DNA of 64,000 nucleotides from Moniliella sp. 'wahieum' (taxonomy: Eukaryota; Basidiomycota; Moniliellomycetes; Moniliellales; Moniliellaceae). The position numbers were made by a program, and so were the translations under genes. Below, one piece after another: positions 11,154 through 22,515 of the stretch. The stretch's first letter is position 1; each line of letters begins with the position of its first letter. The notes beneath the pieces are model-generated. The model searched no databases and had not been told where the DNA came from. It saw only the letters and a program-made list of their open reading frames with translations. The stretch spans positions 62,001 to 126,000 of the forward strand of contig RSEE01000018.1 in assembly GCA_003971905.1 (NCBI GenBank), in the 5' to 3' direction.

Positions 11154-12560
11154 ACGTTGGGCTTCCCCCTCTATATCGTCCCCTCCATGCTCTCTCCTCC
11201 TTCCCTCTCCCTCTCCCTCCCCCATCCCCACCCAAGCCCCGATTGTACACGATTTTCTATCGTCAGTTGCTGTTTCTCTCTTGTCATCCGATCTTGCCAC
11301 CCTGTTGCTCTTTGCCCTTTTTTGGATCCACATAGCCCCTGCCCCGCCCGGTCCCTCGCCCCTCGCCTGGCCCCCAGATGAGCGGAGAGGCTGTCCTGGC
11401 ACCCCAGCCTACCTCACATGCCCCTATCCTCTATGCTCTCATCCTTTGGGTTGCAAGCCAAACGATGACCTTTCTAGGACGGGTCGAGTGCGGAAAGCCG
11501 TTACAGTGGCGAACGGGGCAAGAAAGGTAGTAAGAAGTCGCGGCGCGCCATGAACGAAGGAAGTAGATTGCACACAGTTGCAACCCATCTCAGGCAACGG
11601 GGATGTGCCCGGAGGCTGGTGAGTCGCACAACATGGCCACAAGTGCTGTAATGGTAACCGCGTAATAACCGGTAACCACCTCAACTGCGTGCAGTCGGGC
11701 TAGTCCGGATAGACCGTACTCGGAGGAATCTGCGATGGGTTTTGTGGAGGATCTGAGAGAGGCCTGGGGCCGCCGGCTGGGCGGAGTGTCACTCGCAGGT
11801 CACAGTCACTGGTCGCGGGGGTCACCGGTCAACCGGTCAATATGCCACTGCATTTGTCGCATCACATGACATTGACATGTGAATGTGACACGTCATGTAC
11901 CGCGTAACGCCCGCCTCCGTCTTCCACCCCGTTCGCCCGCCTTATCTCCGTCGTGGCGCTGCCGATACCACAAGTGCAAATTGCACATGGCGTCGTTTGC
12001 AATTTCCAGTTTAGTTTGCAATTGACCACGTGACCGTCACGTGGCACGACGGGGTCAAAACACCACCGCGGCAAGTAGCACCTGAGGGGGAAAGCAAGGA
12101 CTGGTGAGGCGGTGAGCAGCGGCCCGAGAGGGGGGGAAGTATACTTTCCATGTACAGGGCAAGAACACAAGAGGGAAGTCGAGTGGGTCCAAAATATAGG
12201 AACGCAGCGCAATGTCAGTGGAAGCGAAAAGACAAATAGGAAAGGCGTGACTACTATAACGTTTTTATACGCAGGTTAGTGGCCACCTCTGCCATCGGTC
12301 ACGAGAAACATCAAATGACGATATGTTGGTGACTGAAGTTGGGGTCGGAACTGGAGAAAAAGTACGTCCGGAGGTGGACCAGGTCGGGTTAGGAAAGCAA
12401 AGGGGGTGTGGGGCTCACCTGGGCTCACCCTTTTCACCCGCGAATCACTGTTGGTGTGGAAAGGGCATCTGGAGCGGCGATGCAAAACACACGCACTGTC
12501 AACAAAGGCGCTTTATTGCCATGTGGTTGAACACAGCAACGCGCTGAGCCACACTGGCTC
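11154..12560. other. Gene-free intergenic region with GTCAC-type word clusters
   Basis: It starts with the pyrimidine-rich 3' flank of the CoA-transferase gene. From 11795 to 11905 there is a dense run of GTCACTGGTC, GTCACCGGTC and GTCACATGACATTGACATG words. CACGTG occurs at 12027-12032 and 12038-12043. No coding sequence can be supported. Confidence 0.5.
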
Positions 12561-13290
12561 CGCCATTCATCCGTCCCGTGCCTCAAACTCTCTGACCAGC
12601 AGGTCCAGGTTGGTCTCCAGCTCCGCACGCTGTGCCACACCACGGCAGCATTGCAAGTGCGGCGTCATGTCCTCGCTGTGGAGCACATCATCATGTCTTG
12701 CACCCGCACCCAGGCCAAATTTGGTGCGTTGCATGAGGCAGTGCGGGAGCCCATTCTCCAGTTCATACCCTCCATCCCCGACACCCACGTCCGCAACGAA
12801 CCTATGGTGGAGGAAGAGGAGGGACGAGGCGCGGACGGGGGCACAGCGCACCGACTACCGCGTGATGGGGCCCGGAGCACTCGGAGGATCAGGAGGAGGT
12901 AGACCACACGCTGCGCGACACGGATCACTGGCGGCGCAGAGCGCGTTCGGAGGGTGGTGCATGAGAACACCGCAACCCACTTGGAACGCCGGGGAGAAGG
13001 AGCTGCTTCGGCTGCTTGAACAAGCAGAATGCGACAAGAACGCCAAGTACCAGGGACGCACTCAAGAGCCGTTTTCCCTCTGGTTTTGACGACGCGAGGA
13101 TACTACGGCACCAAGACGGCGGCAAGTTTTGCGCATTGGGAGGACTTGGTACTAAGTCTCAATGGAAATGGTTCCTCGCTCGGTGTCAACCACGTTCATC
13201 CGTGTCTACACGCGCTTCTAGGGTACGGGACCGGATGGCGACCACGGAGGGTCTGATATCCTGGGCGATCCCCATGGTTCCTTGACCGTG
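12561..13290. other. Coding-like stretch, unrecognised and probably degraded
   Basis: Two readings look protein-like but neither is recognised. On the plus strand, frames contain ILQFIPSIPDTHVRNEPM (about 12755-12810), WNAGEKELLRLLEQAECDKN (about 12981-13040, faintly SANT-like) and YYGTKTAASFAHWEDLVLS (about 13100-13155). On the minus strand, 12567-12851 gives a 94-codon frame ending AELETNLDLLVREFEA with favourable codons. Stops and frame changes break both. It could be a frame-damaged small gene or a relic. I assign no function and no strand. Confidence 0.3.
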
Positions 13291-16200
13291 GTGGCGTTCC
13301 AAGTAACCCCCGCAAGATGACGGTTCGGTTTAGACGTAGCGTTCCCTTGTCCAGGCTTAAGCTCTATCAATGATATGGATTCAATGGGCCACTGAGAAGC
13401 TCTACTTTGCGAAGTTTTTGTCCAAGCCGAGCGAAAGGAAGAGAAAAGACGGTGGTGGCGAGCCGATCATGGTAACTTCCTTGGTAGCGAGGGGGAGAGC
13501 GCACCCTGGGGATACCACTCAATCTCATGACGCTTAATAGTCGCGATATAGAAGAAGTCGTAGTCGCGAATCACAACATGAGAGCTACACATGCACCGCT
13601 GTTGTAAATGCAGTATTGGTGCGTGGCCGCTGCAGATCATGCTGGGATATCCACCTCTGGGGACCCGAGAAAAAAGCGAAGGTCTCTTGGAAGAATAAGG
13701 ACGCCAAAGAGGTCAGGGGCAAGAGTGTGGTCGAAAATACCGACGTCATTAGGGATCGAAACACTTAGAGGTGTTCTTACAGGGAAGGCCCTCTTTGGGA
13801 GAGTGGGAGAATATCATGGTAACACCATATTCCACCTGCAAAATGCCAGAGCATATTTGACAGTCTGCAGCTGCAGTGCCAGAGACGATGTTGGTCTTCA
13901 GTCAATGGAAATGCTGGTTGTATATAATAAAGAAGAACCTCTGGAGAGGGTTAGAGAGATAGGTCTAGTTTAATCCGACACTCAGTACGTCACACGAAAC
14001 GCGAGGTTTTGCATGCAACCATGGTAACGAAAGCAACGGTGACTTCATGCGCATCTAGACCTCGATAAGTGGTATTACAGTCCCTCATTATGAATTGTAC
14101 TACATATTATGCTTAACGAGTATTCCATATAGTAATCAATAGGCATTCTGACTATATTATTCACGAAATCCTGAGGTCAAAGGCTCGTCTGACGTATAGG
14201 CTGCGGAACGCCGCACGTTTGTGAAGAAGAAGAGTTGACAAAGAAGACGCGATGCGTAAATTAAATGCAATGACACGCACGCACCTTAACATGAAGACAT
14301 GGGACCTTGTACCTCCCTGGGAGTATTTGTGATTTGTTAAACAAGCTACACACCTTTTCGACCATTGGCCTATACCACAGTGTGAGAACCTTCGAATAAG
14401 TCACTGGCACTACCGCACGCCTCACGTGAATCAGCTTCTGGGCACACCCCCTCGGTTCGATGCTGGACAAAAATGGTTGTATGTCATAGTATGGCTGATC
14501 TCGCTCTCATATCCAGTATCTTGGTCCCTCAAGCATCTCGTGCATCCTTTGTTCTTCTGCATCTGGCACTGTGTCCTCTGTTTGTTTTCCCCGAAACGAT
14601 GCTATACATGCCTCGACCTTGTCTCGACTCTCTGGTCTCCTTCGCCTTAGCCCCGACTGTGACAGTATATGTGCGAGCAGGTGTTACGCGTTATTCCTGT
14701 ATCAGTTACGCATACTTCCACACCGAGGGTTTATGGACGACAAAATGTGGGTTGTGTGAGTAAGCACAGTGTCCATTTCTTCTCTGTCGTATGCACCGTT
14801 TTCCATGCAGAACGCGTGTCTGGCCGCAAGTGTCTATAGTGAGGCCAGATCATATCAGCACTAATACACTGTTACGGAAGACTGATCGAAGTTTCTGTCC
14901 AATTTCCAATTCCGCATACTGCGCATGTCATTCTTCTCCTTACCGACGGTTACTTTTCCTCTTGCTTCTTGTCGGATGCCTCCTGATTGTGTCCTCCCAC
15001 ACATGCAATCTTATCATTTTCTTCCCGTCTCTGATAGGACCTTGGCCTCTCCCGTGCCTACTAGCTAGGTCTATACTACCGAGACTCTAAAGACACACAC
15101 AGAGCACACACATCCAAATCGACCCGACTGTCTCTTATCTGTTGCAGATAATAAGTGATACTTATTGAGAGACTGTGAAACCCGCGTGACCATATATTGT
15201 ACTAGTAACGTTATCTCTGAGACTGTGTGTTGTCGATCATCAATCATCTCTATGTCATGGTAAATCAATGTGAATTGGTCCTCTTCTTTATAAAGCTGGC
15301 ATATAACCCGTTGTTTTCCTCAGGCTTCTGGCCTCATTATGGCAACAGGCCTCTCATGTCTCATGTCTCAGACCTCATGTGGCCTCATCCTCTTATAAGC
15401 GAATCTGTAGGCTTCACTTCTCCATGTGTTGTCTCGCGCGCACGCGCCTCGCCCATGACATGGCGCGCGCGATGTTCATGGGTGGACGCATAGGTGAAGA
15501 CTTGGGGAGCTAAGGCTTTTGATCTCTGATACTCTGATGCACACTTCTGACTCATAATATACCCTAACCTCTAACAGTGTATAGATCTCTGCTCTTGCTC
15601 TCAGTAAGATTCTTTTTTGGATCTGGCCACTTGAAGCTTGACGACTGGAGTGTGGGCCATAGTAGTGGGAAATGCAGGGCTCAAGTCCTTGTCTTAGAGG
15701 CCTATCTCGACTTGGTGTCGCCAATGGCGCTTGGGCTCAGGCTGTGCTTAAGCAGTGCTTAGAGTCCGCCAGGCGTCTTATATGCGGCAGGCGATGGGCC
15801 GTCTCTGAGATGATCGATGATAGAGATCGATCTGAGACCTGAGAAATGATGTGAACCACCAAATGCCCGAACAGGCCGGACAGGCCCCTTGCACCGCCGC
15901 TTCCGAATCATTCAATCAGGGCCCCACCAGGCAAAGAGGCGCCGCAAACAAATGTCATGCATGTCATCGATCGTCGATCACCCGTACATCATCGATGATT
16001 CACGCCAGGACTCTTCATTTCATTCGGTGTCGCTGCAATAATGGCTTCGTGCGTTGAATAGGCCGCCAGCTCAGCGCCCCCCAACTTGCTCAACTTGACC
16101 GCGATGCGGCATCCGTTCATGACGTTCTGTAGACACAAGCTCCCAAATTTTAGCTCATGCGTAAACTAATGCGTTCCTCCGTTTCGATGGCGTGCAGCAC

Positions 16201-16313
16201 AGATGATGTGCCGATAATCGATAAGCTTGAAGTTAATAGGATACTCATCGCTTTTTGAGGCGGAAATAAGCGGCCCGATGCATGCATGAGATGCACAACA
16301 TTTCCTCTGAAGC

Positions 16314-16443
16314 GTGGAACGGTGGACTGGGGAATGGTGGCTACGGTAGCGATGGGGGAACGGTGGCTACTATACGGTGCGACGGTGGAACGATGGCTAC
16401 GGTGGCGATGGTGGCAACGGTGGAACGGTGGCTACGGTGGCGA
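16314..16443. repeat. Degenerate GGAACGGTGGCTACGGTGGC minisatellite
   Basis: Imperfect tandem copies of a G-rich unit built from GGAACGGTGGC, TACGGTGGCGAT and GGTGGC, purine-rich on the plus strand. It lies inside the gene-free block and is not in a credible coding frame. Confidence 0.75.
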
Positions 16444-17440
16444 CCAAGCACCAACAAGCACCAAGCTGGGGCGAAGCCCCAGTTGACCCGGCCCTCTAGT
16501 GGACTCATTTTACAGGCTTCAGATGCAGCGTGGAAACCGAAGCTTGGTCCACTTTAATTACATTAAAGCACGGTTGTGCAACAGGTCATGTGAGAGAGAG
16601 GCCAATATCGGGTTTAAAAACTTTAAGAAGGGGCGCTAGACGCATCCAGAACCATCTCAGGAACCCATCATCGCATCATCTCTCCTATTATATAGTTAGG
16701 GCATATAAGAATGCAGTGTAGCCCACCCCATAGCCAATACTATGATACCAAGGAGAGAAGTTCTTTCATGCTATGCCTTTACTCCTCTCTTACTACCTCC
16801 CTTAAAATTAAGCAAGATGCTGAGAAATTATCGGTCTTCGTTCCTGCATACGGTTGAAAAGCTGTTTCGACGCTCAGTACCATGCCCAAGATCCGTTCAA
16901 GTTACATGTTCAAAAACTTCAAATCCGAATGGCTTCGTCAACATCATCGTCATCCGAGTGGACGAGGCTTTTTTGCGAGATGAGCGCGGCCACGAGTCAC
17001 TAATGACTGAGTGCTGAGTTACTGAGTACTGAGAGAGTACTGAGTATACTGACCGTATTGACCGGGGGAGTGTTCAGGCCTCCGGCTACTGAGTGTCCTT
17101 GGGGCTAACGCGTAACGGTTAAACGTTAAAGAGACTAAGTAGGGAGTTGGTCCCCGGCGGCTTTAAAACGACCGCGCGGAGCGAAACGGGTCTCATTATC
17201 TCAGACAGTGCAGCTTATAGTGCAGCCCGGAAATAGGGATTGGAGGGGATCGATGATACTTCATGCATTCATCACGGTGCATGATACGTGATCACTGCAT
17301 CATCGACTGGGAGCGTGAACGTGGGAAAAGGTCAGACCCTCTCAGGGTCTCACAGCCTGAGGTCAGGCGGTCAGGCTCAGTCCCAGGTCTGAGCCTCAGG
17401 GGGAAAGCAAAGTGAGACCAGGAAAGAGGTGGGAGGCCAT

Positions 17441-17494
17441 GGCGAGGCCGGTAAGGCCGGTAAGGCCGGTAAGGCCTAAGGCCTAAGGCCTGAG
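17441..17494. repeat. Tandem GTAAGGCCG then TAAGGCC repeats
   Basis: Three copies of a 9-bp unit (GTAAGGCCG) run into three copies of a 7-bp unit (TAAGGCC). The unit does not match the common fungal telomere repeat TTAGGG. Confidence 0.8.
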
Positions 17495-17520
17495 CACGCG
17501 GAGACGGACATTTGTGGGGA

Positions 17521-17676
17521 ATGTTGAACGTTGAACGTTGACGGTGGCGACATTGATGCGTTGACGCTCTAAAACGTGTTACCGGTTACGGCGAGATAAC
17601 GCGTAACGTTAAAACCGGGATCATAACTCGATAACGCGTGACGCGTGACAACGCGTGCAACGGGTGAGCCGGTGAG
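17521..17676. repeat. TTGAACG tandem and ACGCGTGAC cluster
   Basis: Two and a half copies of TTGAACG stand at 17524-17541. GATAACGCGTAACG and ATAACGCGTGACGCGTGACA follow at 17594-17660, so ACGCGT occurs at least four times in about 70 bp. ACGCGT is the MBF-type core; the nearest downstream gene is the FAM72-like gene about 770 bp away. Confidence 0.6.
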
Positions 17677-18040
17677 TATTGGTATCGGTGAGTTTGGAGC
17701 ACCCTGCATCGCAACGGGCTACGTATTGGCGTCGGTTTCAGAGGCTTTCGGCGACTGCAAGCCCAAGAGCAAAGCAGCCCACAACTTTGTGCCCCGTGTG
17801 TGGACCACAGCTAGTGGCTAGTGGGCCTAGGAGCTCGAATGCGATGAATGTGCCCACATACAGAATACCCGGCAGCGGGGCCGAGTGTACCAGGGTGTGC
17901 CTGAGACCTCCGGGCTTGATCAAATCCGCTGATGCACTGAGATACCTGAGGCCTGCAACATACCAGAACGATGGTAGTCGATAGTCGCTACTCAATAATC
18001 CTGCTACCACAGCCATTGCAGCCACAGCGAGCGCCGAGCG

Positions 18041-18068
18041 CGCTCAGCGCTCAGCGCTCAGCCTGAGC
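18041..18068. repeat. CGCTCAGCGCTCAGC palindromic tandem
   Basis: Three tandem copies of CGCTCAG, self-complementary through AGCGCT, ending in GCCTGAGC. The same word occurs near 24374, 37635, 49621 and 58130. Confidence 0.7.
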
Positions 18069-18449
18069 TGTTCTTGATGCTTCGTCGTCCTTGCGTTTTG
18101 TGCATCTCCCCAGAATTAGGCGGGCAAGTAAGGCCACAAGCCTCAGGCCGCCACACTAATCTCCGTCCCCCTGGCCATTTATTCCCGTCAATCTCCTCCC
18201 ATCTCGCTCACGCTCCTTCCACGACCACCTATCTCATCGCCTCGACTGTTCCCACCACGGCACGCCCCCTCCTCCCTTGTGTGTTGCACACCCATACAAC
18301 CACACACAGCACCGTCATCTCTACGTTGGCAGCTCCCAATGCCCCCCCCCCCATCGGTCCGCATTTTCGCCATATCCTACAATGCGTCCATCTCCGCCAT
18401 CCCTGGGGCCGCCTGTTCTGACGACCCCTCGCCGCACGCCTACCCTCCC

Positions 18450-19309
18450 ATGCCGTCCCCACCCCTGTTGTCTCCACCAGCCCAGGCAATGTACCGACAC
18501 CAGCGTTCTGTGTCGCAGGAAGAGAGGGCGGCACAGCGACAGTTGGTCTACGTCCTCCGCTGTGCGCACTGCGACGCCTTCTTCACAAACCGCGGTATGC
18601 GGGCCGTTTTGCTCCTCAAGCCGCACGTCACCCTTTACAGCACCGATGCGGTCCCTGAGGCATGTGTCGCGGTCTACCCCTCCGGCTCCCAACTTAGGGG
18701 ATCCGGCCGATGCGGATGCCAAAGTTATCCACCGCTCATGTGATTGCTTCACCCAGACTTTGGGATGCCGATGCGGCGCCCTTTTGGCTACACAGTCATT
18801 CGGGCTTGCCGGAGGTGTAGCGAAAACGCATCGTCGCTCAATGGGTACGTCTCCTCTGTTTTCTCTTCGGATGCTGTGGGCTGACCGCCACTTCTTCTCT
18901 GGTTATCATCGTACTCTCTTTTTTGGTATATAGGCATCGAACCGTCTTTCACTACGGCGAGGTGCGCGCCCATGCGCGACGCTACATTCCCGGCGAGGGG
19001 GATACGATCCTTGAGTGTTCCGCCTCTTTGACGCAATTACTGTCGGAACAGAGACTCGTCGAGGATAACTTGCGTTTGCTTTCCACAACAGCCTCTCTTC
19101 CTACTACGCCCAGAGCAAATGGCTTCAGCAAAATTCACACACAGGCGCTCATTCACCGCTCCAGTGCCCTACAGCAAGAGTTATTCCTCGTTTACACCGA
19201 CCTGCGAGAGGAGTATCTGTCGGGGGCACGCATGATTCTGTCGGGCGAGCTGGTATTTTGGTCTGACTTGCTCAGTCTGGGGGGCGAGCGTAGCGAGCCA
19301 TTGATCTGA
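18450..19309 (+). CDS. FAM72-family protein
   Basis: The core matches FAM72: VYVLRCAHCDAFFTNRGM, then LLLKPHVTLYSTDAVP, then CDCFTQTLGCRCGALLGYTV, then IRACRRCS, then after the intron HRTVFHYGEVRAHARRYIPG. The paired CxxC and CxC cysteines suggest a zinc-binding fold. The intron at 18845-18933 has a GTACGT donor and a TAG acceptor. The C-terminal half after PGEGDTI is a lineage-specific tail with a helical stretch (LHRSSALQQELFLVYTDLRE-like). Slips near 18660 and 18786 must be corrected; the second is a GGG-to-GG loss inside the Gly-Tyr of the core. An earlier in-frame ATG at 18340 is possible, but a C13 run follows it. Mammalian FAM72A antagonises the uracil glycosylase UNG2; nothing comparable is established for fungal members as far as I know. 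Confidence 0.83.
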
Positions 19310-20515
19310 GCCGCTCTTCGAAAGCCAGTTGGATTTGCAGTAACTATACCTGCGTTTTTTTTCCCTCTCGTCCATGTTTTTTTGCCACATATTCCCTGTT
19401 TTGGTCATCCGCGTCTCCACCGTCTCCATCAACAAGCATGCGGTCTTTCTTTCAAGACTATCGCATCTCCTGTGATCCCCGACACTCATTTCAACATCCC
19501 CCCATATCCTCCTCACAGGTATACTGCCCCTTTTCTGTTGTTCTGTGATCCTTCCCTCCCTCTCTCTTTGATCAACGGTTGTCAGAGTGCGTAGACCGTC
19601 CTTTTGGGCAAATTTCCCTCTACAACTCTCATCCACGCCCCCTTCCCCTCCACTTGGCATAGCCACTCGCTCAACTTATTTTTTTTCGAGGCCAACATGT
19701 TGGTGGCGGGACTCTCAATTCCGGGTCGGCTCTTCGGCGTAATCCGACATTTCCCACTGCGAGGTGTGGTTCCATCCTTGATATCCATATGAAGTAATGT
19801 GTCCGATGTACCGCCAGTAGTATATTCCCCATAAAACACACCGTTACACTGGTGGTTAGTAGATAGACTCCCGCCGCAGTGGGATGGGCAAGAGAAAACC
19901 CCCAAGGGTCTGGCTGCCCTTCGCATTTGTGCGGTCAGACCCTGAATCCTGTCATGAATCCAGAACGGCAGGGAACGTTCCTTCAGTCACCCAGTCGCAA
20001 CAGGCCACAAGACGCTTCGTGAACATGAGTGTTCACGAGATCATCATGCAACAACATGTGAGGGGGTGAGTATATGTAGTGTTCCAGACAGAAAACCCCC
20101 CACGGATGTATGTTTTGCTGTCGTGATTGAATATTGAGATCGATATTGAGGCGAGTAATAGAAGTGGAACTGTGTTGCAACTTTCGTTGAGGCGGTGTCT
20201 GGAATGGGTTGGAGGGATTGGATGGCTTGTGCGCTTTTTTATTGATGCTGACATCGGCGTCTTTGCTCCGAGCGAACGCGGGGACGATTGGCACGTCGAT
20301 GGTGCTCCTTCGGCGGCGGCCCCCATCAGGCTGAGGCTCTAGACGGACGGACGCTCTGTGAGGTGCTGAGGGGGATGCCTCAAGTTGCGGTCCCGTTAGC
20401 TCCGCGCTAATACCGTCTGCGCGCCCCCTCGCCACCCATTGAAGTCGCTGGCCCGTGCGGCACTACACTCTGCCCAGTTGGGCCTCCCCAACATCAGCGC
20501 TCCGATGTGTTTGAC
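19310..20515. other. Intergenic region
   Basis: I see no gene. The first 300 bases are pyrimidine-rich (probably the 3' flank of the FAM72-like gene) and the last 200 are the epoxide-hydrolase promoter. Open frames on both strands are short and without domain similarity. Confidence 0.45.
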
Positions 20516-20522
20516 TATATAG
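20516..20522 (+). promoter_or_regulatory. TATA-like box of the epoxide hydrolase gene
   Basis: TATATAG about 59 bp before the ATG. Confidence 0.5.
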
Positions 20523-20580
20523 AGCCCCATGTGTTCGCTGTCGTGCACATTTGCTCCTCAGCAAAACTGCTACTACCGCC

Positions 20581-22334
20581 ATGCCTTCCGAACCCCCCGT
20601 CACCGCGGCCAGCAGGGCCGCCATGGCCGACCCTGTGCCGGCCATTCAGACGATTCAATCATTCACCCCCGCCATCAATAACACTGCCGTCGTTACCGAC
20701 CTACATGCACGGATTAGAGCCGCCCTTACCCGCTTCTCATCCGGTCCGGCAGCAGGATACGCCCTGGGGTGCTCTGCCTGACGATATGGACCCGGGGCAG
20801 CGCATGTTCACCCCCGAAGTGATGACATCCACCTTGGACCGCTGGCAGCACCTCGACTTGGATGACTTCCAAGCCCGTGTGGCGAGCTTTGACCACTTTA
20901 TCGCCACCATTGATTGGTGCCGCCTCCACTTTATCCACCAACTCTTCTCGTCCCAACGCCATCCCCCTCGTGCTACTGCACGGATGGCCCGGCAGTGTAT
21001 GGGAGTTTTCCGAAGTGATCCGTGCCTTAGCGGAGCCCGGTAGGTGTCGTTTCTTGTGGTGGTTTATCTTGTGAGAGAGAAGAGCTGACTGTACGTGCCG
21101 GATTTTGTTTCCCCTGTCTGCATATAGAATCAGAAGACGCACAGCGTTCCATGTTGTGGTGCCTTCGGCCCGGATACTTGTGGAGCTCGCCCCCTCCCTC
21201 GGCGGCGCATTACATTGGAGACGTGCATGGCTACTGCCGCATCATTAACGCTTTGATGATCGGGTTAGGGTATGGGCCCAACACAGGCCTAGCGGATCAC
21301 GCTGCCACCAAGAATCCCTGGTCGGGGTATGCAGTACAAGGAGGCGACTGGGGGTCCGTGCATGCGCGTGTGCTGGCGTGCATTCCTGGTTCTGGGGTAC
21401 GTGCGGTACATCTCAACTTTTGTCCTGCGCCTCCTTCTAGTTGGACGGACAAGCTGGGTTCATTGTTCCTCTTCACTCTTCCCTCTGCTTGGCAACTTTC
21501 GCTCGCACAGCGCTTGCTTCACCTTCGTTGGCCAAGATGATCAAACAGGTACGCTTTGCTGCCGGTGCCAAAACACCGTGCGTGAATTGCAGCATACTAA
21601 CTTGCTTCTACTTAGCTGCAAGCGTACGACAAGGGTGTGGTGTACCACCGAATACAAGGCAATCGTCCGGCGGAAGTGATGTACGGTTTGCTCGATTCGC
21701 CGGTGGGATTGCTGGGCTATGTTGGACCGCTTATCGCTACCTGGGTCGAGGCCAATCCGACCACGAGTGGAACGAAGAAGGGGGCATGACCCTCGATAAG
21801 TTACTGGAGCTGGTGACGTTGTACTGGGTGACGGGGTGCATTGGCACATCATTCCTACCCTATGCTCTCAATCGGCCTTCGTTCTTATATCGCCCATCCC
21901 GATACGTACATTCATCACCGTTTGGATACTCTCAGTTCCCATTCGAGATCCAATCGGTTCCGGTGAGCTGGGTCCAAGCCAGTGGCGACCTTGTCTGGGC
22001 CGTCGAGGCCGACCAATCGGGCCACTTCCCCTCTCTCGAGGCTCCCTCGCTTTTCCTCGCTCACCTCCGTCAAGCCTTCTCCCGGGTGGCACTGTGGTTG
22101 CGACCAGTGCCGCAGGGCGCCCACTTGTACCTCTCAAGGGACTGTGGGATAAAGAACGTGCCCGAGTGCAGTAAGCTACCCACCCCATGCCTGAATTGGA
22201 TTATGCGCCGGCACATCTTCGAGATATATGAGACCTTGCATACCACATTCAGTCCTTACTTGAGCAATGAAAATGTTACAATGAGCACACCGTCTTGGTT
22301 TGCTAGCATCCGTAGCCGTAGCCGGACATGCTAG
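20581..22334 (+). CDS. Microsomal-type epoxide hydrolase (alpha/beta hydrolase)
   Basis: Opens epoxides with water to give diols. The N-terminal EHN domain is recognisable (TDLHARIRAALTRF, then LDRWQHLDLDDFQARVASFD, then IDWCRLHFIHQ). The oxyanion-hole motif HGWPGSVWEF comes just before intron 1 (21040-21127). Next come the cap region (FHVVVPS, YIGDVHGYCRIINALMIGLGY) and the nucleophile elbow VQGGDWGSVHARVLA, whose Asp is the catalytic nucleophile. After intron 2 (21549-21615) comes YHRIQGNRPAEVMYGLLDSP, then LYWVTGCIGTSFLPY. The catalytic His is in DQSGHFPSLEAPSLFLAHL near 22010. One slip near 20755 and one near 20970 separate frames. The conserved domain ends near 22085, so the stop at 22334 may be overextended by a further slip. 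Confidence 0.88.
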
Positions 22335-22515
22335 ACGCGCGTATACAGTTTCTCCGGTCGGACCAGTACTCTATCACCACATACATGTGGGAGCAAGCGC
22401 AATTCGAAAACACGGCATGAGCGCATCCGCTCTCTGGGTTGCGAGGCAAGACATCCGTCGTGGGGGCCTTTATTTCGTCGAGACTTTCCGTCGTCGGCAT
22501 TCATCCGAGTGACCC

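Larger units (their letters stand above)
13291..18277. other. Five-kilobase gene-free AT-richer block
   Basis: No conserved protein or RNA is visible over about 5 kb on either strand. Base composition is visibly more AT-rich than in flanking genes, particularly at 13900-15250 and 16480-16900. The right-hand part carries several small tandem repeats and palindromic word clusters, listed separately. A frame at 13608-13973 has no recognisable domain. The block could be a centromere core, a former subtelomere, or simply a large intergenic gap. Confidence 0.5.

Noticed and set aside
13608-13973. Possible copia-like retrotransposon fragment
   Set aside because: A few words (VWSKIPTSLGIETLR) faintly recall integrase-core neighbours, but no catalytic motif, repeats or flanking duplications are visible.
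16314-16443. CRISPR-like regular array
   Set aside because: Units are short, contiguous and degenerate with no spacers, and the genome is eukaryotic.
17441-17494. Telomere repeat tract
   Set aside because: Units GTAAGGCCG and TAAGGCC are not a known fungal telomere repeat and the tract is only about 50 bp and internal.
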